Below are positions 33,905 through 43,191 of a stretch of DNA of 64,000 nt, one piece after another; position 1 is the first letter of the stretch, and the number at the start of each line of letters is the position of its first letter. A model generated the notes under the pieces. It saw only the letters and a list, made by a program, of their open reading frames with translations. It was not told the origin of the DNA and did not search any database. Source of the DNA: Candidatus Magnetocorallium paracelense (GTDB lineage Bacteria > Nitrospirota > Thermodesulfovibrionia > Thermodesulfovibrionales > Magnetobacteriaceae); assembly GCA_029001845.1 (NCBI GenBank), contig JAREWP010000075.1, forward strand, positions 1 to 64,000, read 5' to 3'. Both the position numbers and the translations under genes were made by a program.

Positions 33905-35620
33905 ATGGTAATACTTGGAATTAATAATATGCATGACGCCTCCGCCGTTCTTGTGGCAGACGGTAAAATCGTTGCCGCCGCAGAGGAGGAGCGTTTCAGC
34001 AGGATAAAACATACAAAGGGTTTTCCCGAAAATGCGATAGCCTTTTGCCTTAAACAGGGGGGTCTGGGAATTGGAGACATTGATATAATCTGTGCTTCCT
34101 GGAAACCGTGGATCCTTAAAACCAGAGTAACGCAGGCATTTAAGAGCTTCATAAAATCCCCCTCAATCTTTATGGCAAAAGCTGAAAGAGGTATGGGACA
34201 GATGGCGAACGAGTGGTCGGAACTTTTCCGATTGAAATCGCTTGTTACCGACAGGTTCGGAAAAGGTAAATATAAAATAACATATTTGGACCACCATCTC
34301 TCCCATGCTGCATCGACCTTTTTGTGTTCTCCCTTTGACAGCGCCGCAATCATGACAATTGACGGTGCCGGAGAATCGTGTACGACTTCTTTTTATAAAG
34401 GAGAGGGCCTGTCGATAAAAAAATTAGGTTCCGTTTTTCTGCCTCACTCTTTGGGTCACTTCTACTCTTCGATCACAGCCTTTTTAGGCTTTAAAATTCA
34501 CTCTGACGAATATAAAATTATGGCCCTCGCTGCTTATGGCGAACCTGTATATGCCGATTTCTTGAGAAAAGAGGTTTTAAGAATTCAGGATCGCGGTCTC
34601 TATACTTTAAATCCCCATTTTATTGATTACCATTTGGCCAGGAAGGGCGTTTTCAGAAGTGAAACTACGGACATTCTGGGTTTACCAAGAGAAAAGGGGG
34701 AGGAAATATCAAAACGCCATACTGATGTGGCGGCCAGCGCCCAAAGGGTGCTCGAGGAAGTCATTTTCCATATGGCCGGAAATCTTTATAACGAAACAGG
34801 AAGCAAAAACCTGTGCCTCGCCGGAGGCGTTGCATTTAACAGCGTAGCTGCCGGTAAGTTGATTAAACACACGCCATTCCAACGCATTTTTACTCAGCCC
34901 GCAGCCGGCGACGCCGGAAGCGCCCTTGGGGCAGCGCTCTATTTGGAAAACAAAAACGGAGCAGGCGACAGGACTTCAGAGTTTGACAATATTTACCTCG
35001 GACCGGGATTTCGTTCCGACGAATGCGAGAAAGAGCTGACACGATTGGAAATACCTTACAAGAAATTAGAAGAAGGCAAACTTCTTTCCGAAACCGCCGG
35101 TCATCTGGCTGAAGGTAAACTGATTTACTGGTTTCAGGGCAGAATGGAATGGGGCGCCAGAGCCCTTGGATCGAGAAGCCTTTTGGCAGACCCCAGAAGA
35201 GCAGAGATGAAGGATGTTATTAATGCAAAAATCAAAAAGCGAGAGTATTTCAGACCTTTTGCTCCATCCATACTCTCAGAGAACATTGACGATTTATTCG
35301 ATTACTATTTTGACTCTCCATTTATGCTTTACACCTTTCCCATAAAAAAGGAGTTTGCAGAGAAGATACCCGCCGTAACTCATATAGACAGAACAGCTCG
35401 TCCTCAGTCTGTATCAAAGGAGAGAAATCCAAGATATTGGAGGCTTATAGACGAGTTTAGAAAGACCACAAATATCCCTCTCCTTCTCAACACATCCTTT
35501 AATATCCAGGAGCCTATCGTCTGTACCCCTCAAGATGCAATAAAAACGTTTTTGAATACAGGCGGAGATTACCTTATACTGGAAGACTGTATTGCACAAC
35601 TGCCGGATAAAAACGAATGA
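33905..35620 (+). CDS. NodU/CmcH-family carbamoyltransferase
   Basis: A 571-residue enzyme of the family that transfers a carbamoyl group from carbamoyl phosphate to sugars or small molecules. The N-terminal MVILGINNMHDASAVLVADG and AAEEERFSRIKHTKG blocks are typical. Metal and adenylate-site text follows: LDHHLSHAASTFLCSPF, TIDGAGE and KIMALAAYGEP. The C-terminal domain has FQGRMEWGARALGSRSLLAD, KKREYFRPFAPSIL and LNTSFNIQEPIV, all strongly conserved. The phosphodiesterase gene lies 143 nt downstream on the same strand, which suggests work on a glycan or secreted small molecule. No strong ribosome site is visible. Confidence 0.93.
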   Translation: MVILGINNMHDASAVLVADGKIVAAAEEERFSRIKHTKGFPENAIAFCLKQGGLGIGDIDIICASWKPWILKTRVTQAFKSFIKSPSIFMAKAERGMGQMANEWSELFRLKSLVTDRFGKGKYKITYLDHHLSHAASTFLCSPFDSAAIMTIDGAGESCTTSFYKGEGLSIKKLGSVFLPHSLGHFYSSITAFLGFKIHSDEYKIMALAAYGEPVYADFLRKEVLRIQDRGLYTLNPHFIDYHLARKGVFRSETTDILGLPREKGEEISKRHTDVAASAQRVLEEVIFHMAGNLYNETGSKNLCLAGGVAFNSVAAGKLIKHTPFQRIFTQPAAGDAGSALGAALYLENKNGAGDRTSEFDNIYLGPGFRSDECEKELTRLEIPYKKLEEGKLLSETAGHLAEGKLIYWFQGRMEWGARALGSRSLLADPRRAEMKDVINAKIKKREYFRPFAPSILSENIDDLFDYYFDSPFMLYTFPIKKEFAEKIPAVTHIDRTARPQSVSKERNPRYWRLIDEFRKTTNIPLLLNTSFNIQEPIVCTPQDAIKTFLNTGGDYLILEDCIAQLPDKNE

Positions 35621-35763
35621 CTCTCCGGAGTCGCTGCAAAGCATGAAAAATTTTCATGATGATTCGTAGGAGCGAACCTGTGTGTTCGCCCCGGACAGTG
35701 CGTCGGTACTCTGGTGCGTGTGTCTGTCCGCTGCTGCCTAAGTAGTTACGATTAAACATCTCA

Positions 35764-37440
35764 ATGGCAATAAAAAATAAAATTATAGTTATCGGGCTGG
35801 ACGGGGCTACTATGGATATCATAAATCCTCTGGTCGATTCGGGGAGACTGCCTGCATTTTCAAAAATCATGCGCGAAGGGGCGTCAGGCAAACTCGACTC
35901 CACGGTCCTTCCCATCACTCCTCCTGCCTGGTCGTCATTCATGACCGGTAAAAATCCCGGTAAGCACGGTGTGTACGGTTTTTTCAAAAGTAAAACCGAC
36001 TCCTATGAAACCGAATTCGCCACAGGCTATTCCATAAGAGCGAAAAAGTTGTGGGAATATTTTGATAAAGATAAGCGCATTGCTCTTATCGATATTCCTC
36101 TGACTTTCCCTCCTGAAGAAGTAAACGGCTATATGATTTCAGGAATGCCCGTGCCCTCGAGAGAGAGTATTTTTACATTCCCCCCTGAATTGCATACAGA
36201 ACTCATCAGGGAAGCAGGGGACTATATGATAGACATCGAACTACGAAAATTGACATCGGAACACGGCATAGATGCTTTGGTCCATCTCTATGCATACACG
36301 GAGATGAGAATGAAAGCGATTCGATATCTGATAAATAAAAAGGGTCCTTTCGATTTTACGATGGTTGTTTTTCGGGGCACTGATTTTATTCAACACGCCG
36401 CTTTCAAATACCTCGATCGTTCCTATGCCGAAAAACACAGAGATGAAGTAAAGAAGTACGGTGAGATCATCTTTCAATTTTATGAGAAAATGGACAGCTA
36501 TCTGTCAGAGATCATGCAGCTTTCAGGCGAGGATACAACGCTTATTATAATGTCGGACCATGGAGCGGGTCCGCTGAAAAAATTTTTTTATATAAACAGG
36601 TGGCTTGGGAAAGAAGGCTTCCTGGCGCTTAAAAGGGGTGTGACAGTAACCAGAAAGGGATTGGACTTTCGTAAAAAGAGTGTAGAGGGAATTCTGAAAA
36701 AAACGGGGCTCGAATTTTTTAATCACTTTATTCCGACTTTCATTAGGAATATTCATCTCCCTTACTTTATCCCCTATGAGAAACATCCCTCCGGGATCGT
36801 GGACTGGAAGAAAACAAAAGCCTATGCCAACCTCACCTGGACCGACGGTTTGATAAAAATTAACCTGAAAGGCAGAGAACCGGACGGTTCTGTGGATGAG
36901 GGGGATTATGAGGATGTTCGAGACAAATTAATAGAGAGGCTGCTTTCTCTTACAGATCCAGATACAGGTACAGATGTTTTTGACGCAGTTTACAGAAGAG
37001 AGGAAATCTATCAAGGCCCTTATTTGAAAGAAGCTCCCGACATCATTGCATTAACAAAAAACATCGAATACTCATACAGGGTAACCCTTCATGGAGAGGA
37101 GATCTTTGAGACGCCGGAAAATCCGGTTCCGGCAAACCACAGAATGAAGGGAGTGTTTATGATAAAAGGCCCTGATATTATAAATGGCGTCTCCCTTGAA
37201 AATACGAAAATCATTGATATCGCACCTGTGATTTTGTATTTAACAGGTCATCAAATCCCCGGCGATATGGACGGCAGGCTTGTAACGGAAGCGATAAAAG
37301 AGGAGACATTAAAGAGAAATCCGCCTGTGACCGTCGATGAAGAGACCTTGCAAATAAAAGACGATAAAGAGGTGGATTTCAATGCGGAAGATCGTAAACA
37401 AATTGAAGAGAGCCTGAGAAATCTGGGTTATATGGCATAG
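35764..37440 (+). CDS. Type I phosphodiesterase / nucleotide pyrophosphatase-family protein
   Basis: A 558-residue alkaline-phosphatase-superfamily enzyme. Metal-binding IVIGLDGATMD opens the protein. The nucleophile region is LPITPPAWSSFMTGKNPGKH, a second metal site is IIMSDHGAG, and the last is VPANHRMKGVFMI. No signal peptide is evident, so it appears cytoplasmic or exported by another route. Family members hydrolyse phosphodiesters or transfer phospho-groups onto glycans and lipids. Its position behind the carbamoyltransferase suggests a shared small-molecule or glycan pathway. A family H end (35738-35749) lies just before the gene. Substrate unknown. Confidence 0.88.
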   Translation: MAIKNKIIVIGLDGATMDIINPLVDSGRLPAFSKIMREGASGKLDSTVLPITPPAWSSFMTGKNPGKHGVYGFFKSKTDSYETEFATGYSIRAKKLWEYFDKDKRIALIDIPLTFPPEEVNGYMISGMPVPSRESIFTFPPELHTELIREAGDYMIDIELRKLTSEHGIDALVHLYAYTEMRMKAIRYLINKKGPFDFTMVVFRGTDFIQHAAFKYLDRSYAEKHRDEVKKYGEIIFQFYEKMDSYLSEIMQLSGEDTTLIIMSDHGAGPLKKFFYINRWLGKEGFLALKRGVTVTRKGLDFRKKSVEGILKKTGLEFFNHFIPTFIRNIHLPYFIPYEKHPSGIVDWKKTKAYANLTWTDGLIKINLKGREPDGSVDEGDYEDVRDKLIERLLSLTDPDTGTDVFDAVYRREEIYQGPYLKEAPDIIALTKNIEYSYRVTLHGEEIFETPENPVPANHRMKGVFMIKGPDIINGVSLENTKIIDIAPVILYLTGHQIPGDMDGRLVTEAIKEETLKRNPPVTVDEETLQIKDDKEVDFNAEDRKQIEESLRNLGYMA

Positions 37441-37554
37441 AGCTATTTTAAACTACAGATTTACACCGATTATACTGATTCGCACAGATTTTTTTGTTTT
37501 TTATAATCTATGAAATCTGTGTTTACATTTTGCTTTGTGTCGGCATGTCGGATT

Positions 37555-39537
37555 TTATTTATTACGATTATGCTCTTTCAAGGCTTGAACCCACTGAGCT
37601 TTGCCCAGCGCCTTTATTTTTCCATAGAGCTTTTTGTACGACTCCTCGCACTTCGAATCATACTCTCTCTTATTCCTTCCGCCGAACCTGGCTTTGCCGT
37701 AACAGCTGTAAAATTCTCTGAAACATGCGGCCGTTTCCATATCGACAGCTTCCAGACGAAAGGCTATTTCAGATGCAGTAAAAGATTCTTTTATCGGCAG
37801 TTTTCTGCTTATGACAGCTCTGATATTATTATAATAACGACTTATCCCGGAGTATCTCTGTCGTCTTTTCCCAAACAAGAAAAAAAGGAGTATTAAGATA
37901 GAGGCCATCGAAATGAGAGCTGCTATCGTTATCGGATTTACTCCGATTTTAATGTAAGGTCTTAATGGCATATTTACTGGGCTTGTGACGAATCGAAAAA
38001 TTTTTTGCTGATCCTGTTTACTGAACCTGACGATGTACCTGTTCCAATTGTGTTTCAGGAGATCCAGAAAGAGCAGCGCGGCATGTCTTTTTTCCGGTAC
38101 ATATGGAGGTGTCGGCTCCAGGCTCACCCATTTGCCATCGACTGCCGCCTCCACCCAGGTATGGGCGTCACTTTGGCGAACGATTATGTAGTCTCCATAC
38201 TGATTATACTCCCCTCCCCAGAAGCCTGACACCACCCTTGCCGGAACGCCTGCAGCCCTGAGCATTAAAACCATGGCAGTGGCGTAGTGCTCGCAATAAC
38301 CTCTTTTTGTCGTAAACAGGAAATATTCAACAGAGCTCCTTCCCTCGGGAGGTTTTGAAGTGCTTAAGGAATAGACAAAGTCTTTTCTAAAAAAGGCGGA
38401 CATTTTTTCAGTCTTTTCAAGAGCCGTTACCGAATCTTCGGTAAGGGATAATGCAAGTTGCATTGTCTCTTTCTCGCTTTCCGGAAATTGCAGGTATGCA
38501 GAAAGAGATTCGTTGACCAAAAGGGGCTCCCCTGTACTGTAAACCGTATATTTCATCTGCCTTCTCTTTTTAAAGGGCAGGGAGAAAGTTCCGTCATTGT
38601 CTGTGTTTATGTATCGGAAATATCCCTCCAGAGAGGATACGTTTTTAATAGTAAATAATATGTTTGTGTCAAGAGGTTCCAGAATGATCTCCTGCTTAAT
38701 TAAGTTATTCCTCTCTTTGTCGTCAATCGTGAAGAGGTTTTCCTTTTTATTGATTCTCCTTGTGTCGTTGCCTCTGTCTCGCCAGGTGTTGTCATTATAG
38801 GTTTCAAATGTAATTCCTCTCCAATAGGGCCGGTTTTTCAGAGATGGCTCAAGAGATACTCTCATTACAATCGTCGAGTCCAGCTTCACCTCTCCAAAAG
38901 TTCCCAGCTCCACATTTTCCGAAAAACCTGACTTTATGGCCCTTTGATTGCTCCATCCCCACAAACCGCTTCTCAGTCTTGGTATTGTCATAAAAAATAA
39001 CGTCGTTAACAGGAAGGTCAAAATAACGATCCCAATGGCAGGCTTTATGAATGGTTTTATGCTTTCGTTATTTTCTTTAATTACATGGGAGTAGGTCATT
39101 AAAAAGACCAGCAAAACGAGAAATATGATAAAAAATACGGCAAAGGCCATTGAATTGGTGAGATCCGATGTGATCAGAAGCTGTAGAAGCGCAATAAACA
39201 CTACCTGCAATGAATCCCAGGGGATTCTCAAATCAAAGCTTTTTAAGGCATGAAAGATTATTGTAAGATGGGCCACAGCCAGTATAACGTCCCCTGAAAT
39301 GACGATTGCGTCAAGAAAAAACAATATCATCGTTATTATGGACAGCGTGCTTATCAGTTTTGAATCTGCATTCTCAAACCCCTTAATACTTCTGTAATAA
39401 CCTGTAAACAGAAGCAAACCGGGTATAAGAAAAAAGGTGTTGATTTCACCTGTTATAATGAGGCTGATGTCCCCTGTAAGTGCAATGAGCGCAGTGATTA
39501 ACTTATAACGAGTCGACATAATAGGTTTTTGACGCAA
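37555..39537 (-). CDS. Transglutaminase-like membrane protein (TgpA type)
   Basis: A 660-residue inner-membrane protein. About six hydrophobic segments fill the first 190 residues (DUF3488 region). A periplasmic segment leads to a transglutaminase core with C415 in TTKRGYCEHYAT, H459 in SDAHTWVEA and the third residue near VSLEPTPPY. One more membrane helix (ITIAALISMASILILLFFLFG) and a cytoplasmic tail (DUF4129-like) end it. Its start overlaps the upstream DUF58 gene by 35 nt. Such pairs usually follow a MoxR AAA+ gene, which is missing here. Role: probably maturation or crosslinking of periplasmic or cell-wall proteins. Confidence 0.9.
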   Translation of the reverse strand: MRQKPIMSTRYKLITALIALTGDISLIITGEINTFFLIPGLLLFTGYYRSIKGFENADSKLISTLSIITMILFFLDAIVISGDVILAVAHLTIIFHALKSFDLRIPWDSLQVVFIALLQLLITSDLTNSMAFAVFFIIFLVLLVFLMTYSHVIKENNESIKPFIKPAIGIVILTFLLTTLFFMTIPRLRSGLWGWSNQRAIKSGFSENVELGTFGEVKLDSTIVMRVSLEPSLKNRPYWRGITFETYNDNTWRDRGNDTRRINKKENLFTIDDKERNNLIKQEIILEPLDTNILFTIKNVSSLEGYFRYINTDNDGTFSLPFKKRRQMKYTVYSTGEPLLVNESLSAYLQFPESEKETMQLALSLTEDSVTALEKTEKMSAFFRKDFVYSLSTSKPPEGRSSVEYFLFTTKRGYCEHYATAMVLMLRAAGVPARVVSGFWGGEYNQYGDYIIVRQSDAHTWVEAAVDGKWVSLEPTPPYVPEKRHAALLFLDLLKHNWNRYIVRFSKQDQQKIFRFVTSPVNMPLRPYIKIGVNPITIAALISMASILILLFFLFGKRRQRYSGISRYYNNIRAVISRKLPIKESFTASEIAFRLEAVDMETAACFREFYSCYGKARFGGRNKREYDSKCEESYKKLYGKIKALGKAQWVQALKEHNRNK

Positions 39538-40513
39538 AGGATGATAATTTACTCAAAGGAGAGGCTTTGGAAGAGAGTATGAGAACAAAAGAGCTGCCGG
39601 TTGGTTCCTCAAAAAGGCAGTCATCAATTTTTTGCTGTCTTAAAAGAGCCAGTAAATCCAGTATTTTGTATTTATGCGCCATACCTGACCCAACGGGAAT
39701 TGACTCGGCCCCGGTAATAAAAGCAATTGAAAAACCATTGGTAAGCAGAGCCGTCGCCATAGACGCAGCAAAGGAGACTGCCTTTTCGAAATGGTCGTCT
39801 CTCTCATAGGAGATATTGTCCAGGACCAGGGTGATTTTATCCGGTTCGTTCAGAGAGTGTTCTTTCACCATGACATCGCCTCTCTTTGCAGTCGCTTTCC
39901 AGTGAATATTCCTCACATCGTCGCCATACTCGAACTCTCTTATATAAAAAAACTCCTCCCCCCTTGCGCTCCTCTGCCGTTGCACTTCTGCAACAGCGGT
40001 GGTTACAGCGTCAATCTTCTCCTTAACTTCAAATATTTCCGGATAGACAAGGAGTGTGTTTTCTCCTTGCGGCTTTTTTCTATGGTAAAAAAAAATAAAG
40101 GGAAACTGAGTACTCAAAATCGTCTCCATTAAAGAGTAAGCCCCTCTGGATGGAAATAACAATCTGTGAGTTTTCGTTATTTTACTCCGGCCATCGATCT
40201 TTTCGATATATAATCCTTTGTCATCGATAAGGGGGATGGAAAATCTGAATGAATAGGATGAAAATTTTTTTTTATGGTTGACTATAGTTACACCTGCCAA
40301 TGCAGGGGTTCGCGCATATACAGGCTCATCGAACTTCAGGGATGCGGTAATTCCTCTTAAGTTGATGTAAGGAATAATAAGAGATAGGAGAAGTATGGAA
40401 GTGAGCATGGCAAAGATCATATACATCAAATTGTTTCCCGTATTCAAAGAAGCGAATCCGGTTACAAAAACAGCGACGAAAAGTCTCTTGCCTTCGGGGG
40501 TTACAGTGAACAT
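39503..40513 (-). CDS. DUF58 protein
   Basis: A 336-residue protein with two N-terminal membrane helices (LFVAVFVTGFASLNTGNNLM and the following IFAMLTSILLLSLIIPYI). Then comes the DUF58 hallmark EFFYIREFEYGDDVRNIHWKATAKRGDVMVKEH. The C-terminal part is vWA-like (ITLVLDNISYERDDHFEKAV) and keeps a D but not an obvious full MIDAS. DUF58 proteins work with MoxR ATPases and TgpA-type transglutaminases. Only the TgpA partner is present, overlapping it by 35 nt. The 632-nt gap upstream of its start contains repeats and no MoxR gene. Confidence 0.88.
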   Translation of the reverse strand: MFTVTPEGKRLFVAVFVTGFASLNTGNNLMYMIFAMLTSILLLSLIIPYINLRGITASLKFDEPVYARTPALAGVTIVNHKKKFSSYSFRFSIPLIDDKGLYIEKIDGRSKITKTHRLLFPSRGAYSLMETILSTQFPFIFFYHRKKPQGENTLLVYPEIFEVKEKIDAVTTAVAEVQRQRSARGEEFFYIREFEYGDDVRNIHWKATAKRGDVMVKEHSLNEPDKITLVLDNISYERDDHFEKAVSFAASMATALLTNGFSIAFITGAESIPVGSGMAHKYKILDLLALLRQQKIDDCLFEEPTGSSFVLILSSKASPLSKLSSFASKTYYVDSL

Positions 40514-40585
40514 ATTAATATTAATTCAGGAATTGTCGAATTAAGAGTTAAACAATTAGATAACTATCCCGGCGCGGGTTTAAAA

Positions 40586-40630
40586 TAACGCCTTCGGCTG
40601 ACCAACGCTAAAGCCTGCGGCTACATTTTT
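40586..40630. repeat. Palindromic repeat family A, shortened copy 3
   Basis: ATAACGCCTTCGGCTGACCA and the following AACGCTAAAGCCTGCGGCTAC keep one tail and one arm of the family A unit seen at 2186 and 8750. The region between is deleted. Confidence 0.65.
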
Positions 40631-40791
40631 TGCCGGCGGCCCGCAAACCCGCATTTAAAAAACGAAAAATCCAGTGCGATCAAGTTAGTAATTGGTAATT
40701 TCCAATAAATCCCTTTAATTCATTTTTATTATAGCTTTTCAGTACCTTTTCTGTAATGTTGAGTTATTCAAAACCCAATGATTTGTACGCC

Positions 40792-40876
40792 TTAATTCTA
40801 CTTTGCCATATTACATAAAAAGCAACGTTGATCAATATAAGGACAGGCGAGACGCCTGTCCATGGTCGTGCTGTGA
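40792..40876. repeat. Partial inverted copy of the 25371-25529 MITE-like element
   Basis: TTAATTCTACTTTG, AAAGCAACGTTGATCAATAT and a GGACAGGCG/CGCCTGTCC palindrome at 40841-40861 match the reverse complement of the right half of the element at 25371. The far end has lost its terminal repeat. Confidence 0.65.
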
Positions 40877-41004
40877 AAGCTACATGCCTACAGCTTTCCC
40901 TGGTGACTTTTTGTTTTTTTTTATGTTATTTTTGATTAAATATAGAAAAGACATCCTAAAACTGAAAAAATAATCGCAAATCAAATGTACTCAAAAAATA
41001 ATTT

Positions 41005-41072
41005 AATAACCACGAAGCTCACCAGGGCACGAAGAAATAAGAAAAAAATCAAAAACTTCGTGACCTGGTTAA
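41005..41072. repeat. Palindromic repeat family B, copy 3
   Basis: AACCACGAAGCTCACC and CTTCGTGACCTGGTTAA form an imperfect stem about 75 nt before the propeller-protein start. Both arms carry shortened CACGAAG words relative to 2816-2894. Confidence 0.7.
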
Positions 41073-41145
41073 TTTTTATTTGCGATTGTTATAGCAAAAT
41101 TTGGTCAAATTACTGAGTTTTGAATTTTTAAATGGGAGGTTTGAA

Positions 41146-42885
41146 ATGAATCGCTACAAAATCTTATTTACTCTTTTTTTTGTAATCCTATCGTCCATTC
41201 TATGTACATCTTCAATTTTAGCGATTGTTGGAGGCGTCATAGAATCAATTGACTCACCGGGTGAAAAATCCACAGGCCTGGCTTATGATGGAACCTATCT
41301 TTGGAACGCCGATGAAGCTGACGACAAGATATACAAACTGGACACGAGCGGAAATATTCTCGATTCATTCGACTCGCCAGGTGCGCAGCCTACAGGTTTA
41401 ACTTACGACGGGGCCTATCTTTGGAATGCCGATCAAAGCGATCGCAGGATATATAAGCTGGACACAAATGGCAATATCATTGATTCATTCGACTCTCCCG
41501 GTGGAGAGCCCAGAGGATTAACTTATGACGGAACTTATCTTTGGAATGCCGATCAAAGTGACGACAAGATATACAAGCTGGACACAAAGGGAAATGTCAT
41601 CGATTCATTCGACTCTCCCGGCGACGACCCTTATGGCCTGGCCTATGACGGAACTTATCTCTGGAATGCCGACGACGGCAACGGAATTATTTATAAGTTG
41701 GATACAAGAGGTAAAATTATCGATTTATCGGAGTCCTTCGAATATCCTGCAGGTTTGACATTTGACGGAACGGATCTTTGGAATGTCGATGGGAATGAAG
41801 ACAAGATATTCAGGAGAGATACAGATGCATATGATTCAGCCGGGAATGTTCTTGACTCATTTGAGGCATGGAATGCGGCCCCTCATGGCTTAACTTACGA
41901 CGGCTCATATCTTTGGCAAACCGGTAGTTCATATGAAGATAAGCTGTATAAAATGGATACCAACGGCAACCTTATCGACTCCTTTGACTCTCCGGAAGAT
42001 GGTCCTGCCGGATTGGCCTTTGACGGAACCTATCTTTGGAATGCCAATGATGGCGACGAATATACGGACAAAATTTACAAACTGGACACCGGCGGCAATG
42101 TCATTGATTCCTTTTGGGCTCCAGGTGAGCGTCCAAGGGGATTAACTTTTGACGGTGCATATCTTTGGCATAGTGACAGTAGAGAGGATAAGATATACAA
42201 ATTGGACACCAATGGATATGTCATCGACTCCTTTGACTCCCCCGGACCGGATCCTTACGGCCTGGCTTACGACGGAGAATTTCTTTGGCATGCAGATAAC
42301 GAATATAAAAGGATATACAAGTTAGATACCGGCGGCCGTATCGTCGACTCCTTTTACTCTCCCGGCGAAGGTCCAAAGGGGTTGGCCTTTGACGGCGTCT
42401 ATCTCTGGAATGTGAACAGCGGTTCCTCCGATGAAGACTTGATATACAAGATAGACATAGGGTATGAAGATACCGGCGGAGATAATGGAGACGATGAAGG
42501 CATGACTGATTTCCATGGATCGACCTCGGACGTTACTTTTGACGAAAACAACTTGTGCCACAACTCGACCTCACAGGATGAGTTCGAATGGGGAGACCAG
42601 GTGGCCTTTAGCATCTTTTTTACTGATCATGCAAATTCTGACGGTGTAAACGAATACGATACGACTATATATGTAAATCATGGCGACGGTTTGGAGTTGT
42701 GTTCATGGAGAGCTGCTTTCGAAGGACTTACATCAGGTCTTCCATACAATTTCTGTATTGCATGCAAGTACCGGACTCCCTATTTAAATGCAACAATATC
42801 GACCACATGGGGCGCTGAGGTGAGTAAGGTTGGAGCAGACGATTATGTGAATGAAACGCTTGGTACCGTTTCGGCGTTTCCTTGA
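41146..42885 (+). CDS. Secreted propeller-repeat protein
   Basis: A 579-residue protein. The ATG at 41146 is chosen because GGGAGG lies 6 nt upstream and the product then opens with a signal peptide (YKILFTLFFVILSSILCTSS). Residues about 30-450 hold around ten repeats of about 38-45 residues with the pattern GLxYDGTYLWNADxxDDKIY, then KLDTxGNVIDSFDSPG. This is a beta-propeller-like arrangement. The C-terminal 130 residues (from MTDFHGSTSDVTFDENN) form a separate, cysteine-containing domain that I do not recognise. It is likely a surface or secreted protein; ligand unknown. The repeats are similar enough at DNA level to allow expansion or contraction. Confidence 0.82.
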   Translation: MNRYKILFTLFFVILSSILCTSSILAIVGGVIESIDSPGEKSTGLAYDGTYLWNADEADDKIYKLDTSGNILDSFDSPGAQPTGLTYDGAYLWNADQSDRRIYKLDTNGNIIDSFDSPGGEPRGLTYDGTYLWNADQSDDKIYKLDTKGNVIDSFDSPGDDPYGLAYDGTYLWNADDGNGIIYKLDTRGKIIDLSESFEYPAGLTFDGTDLWNVDGNEDKIFRRDTDAYDSAGNVLDSFEAWNAAPHGLTYDGSYLWQTGSSYEDKLYKMDTNGNLIDSFDSPEDGPAGLAFDGTYLWNANDGDEYTDKIYKLDTGGNVIDSFWAPGERPRGLTFDGAYLWHSDSREDKIYKLDTNGYVIDSFDSPGPDPYGLAYDGEFLWHADNEYKRIYKLDTGGRIVDSFYSPGEGPKGLAFDGVYLWNVNSGSSDEDLIYKIDIGYEDTGGDNGDDEGMTDFHGSTSDVTFDENNLCHNSTSQDEFEWGDQVAFSIFFTDHANSDGVNEYDTTIYVNHGDGLELCSWRAAFEGLTSGLPYNFCIACKYRTPYLNATISTTWGAEVSKVGADDYVNETLGTVSAFP

Positions 42886-42949
42886 ACTTAAGAACCAAAC
42901 ACGGTTTCAGGCATAAATTCAGGACTCTTGATCGGGACGGAAAATAACT

Positions 42950-43098
42950 AAAAAACAGCATTTAGCTGTCAGCTCTTTAATTGCAACACTTTATGGCTCA
43001 AAACAAGTTCACCCATAAGGTGAAGCTTATTATTGGCATAACATCAATTCTTTCTTTAGCTGAAGGCTGATCACTGATAGCTGACTGCTGTTTTTTTA
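42950..43098. mobile_element. Repeat D, full-length MITE-like element
   Basis: A 149-bp unit with terminal inverted repeats, AAAAAACAGCATTTAGCTGT at the left and ATAGCTGACTGCTGTTTTTT at the right. A close copy lies inverted at 55574-55719. Split halves occur at 19206-19247 and 21338-21414. No coding capacity. It fills half of the gap between the propeller protein and the kinase. Confidence 0.7.
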
Positions 43099-43191
43099 GA
43101 TAATTTGACACCGACTCGTTCAAAAAAAACCAAAGGATATTGTCATTCCGATGAAAACCGGAATCAGGAGGTAGAACCCAATTTTTATCCT

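Noticed and set aside
33841-34353. Minus-strand open frame of 170 codons opposite the carbamoyltransferase start
   Set aside because: The opposing frame encodes a fully conserved enzyme N-terminus; the antisense frame has no recognisable domain and no ribosome site.
41250-42420. Regular DNA repeats resembling a CRISPR array
   Set aside because: The repeats are in frame, encode propeller blades and lack unique spacers of constant length.
43105-43191. Upstream TTG start for the receiver-kinase
   Set aside because: The extra 29 residues are unconserved-looking and begin at the end of repeat D; the receiver domain starts at the ATG at 43192.
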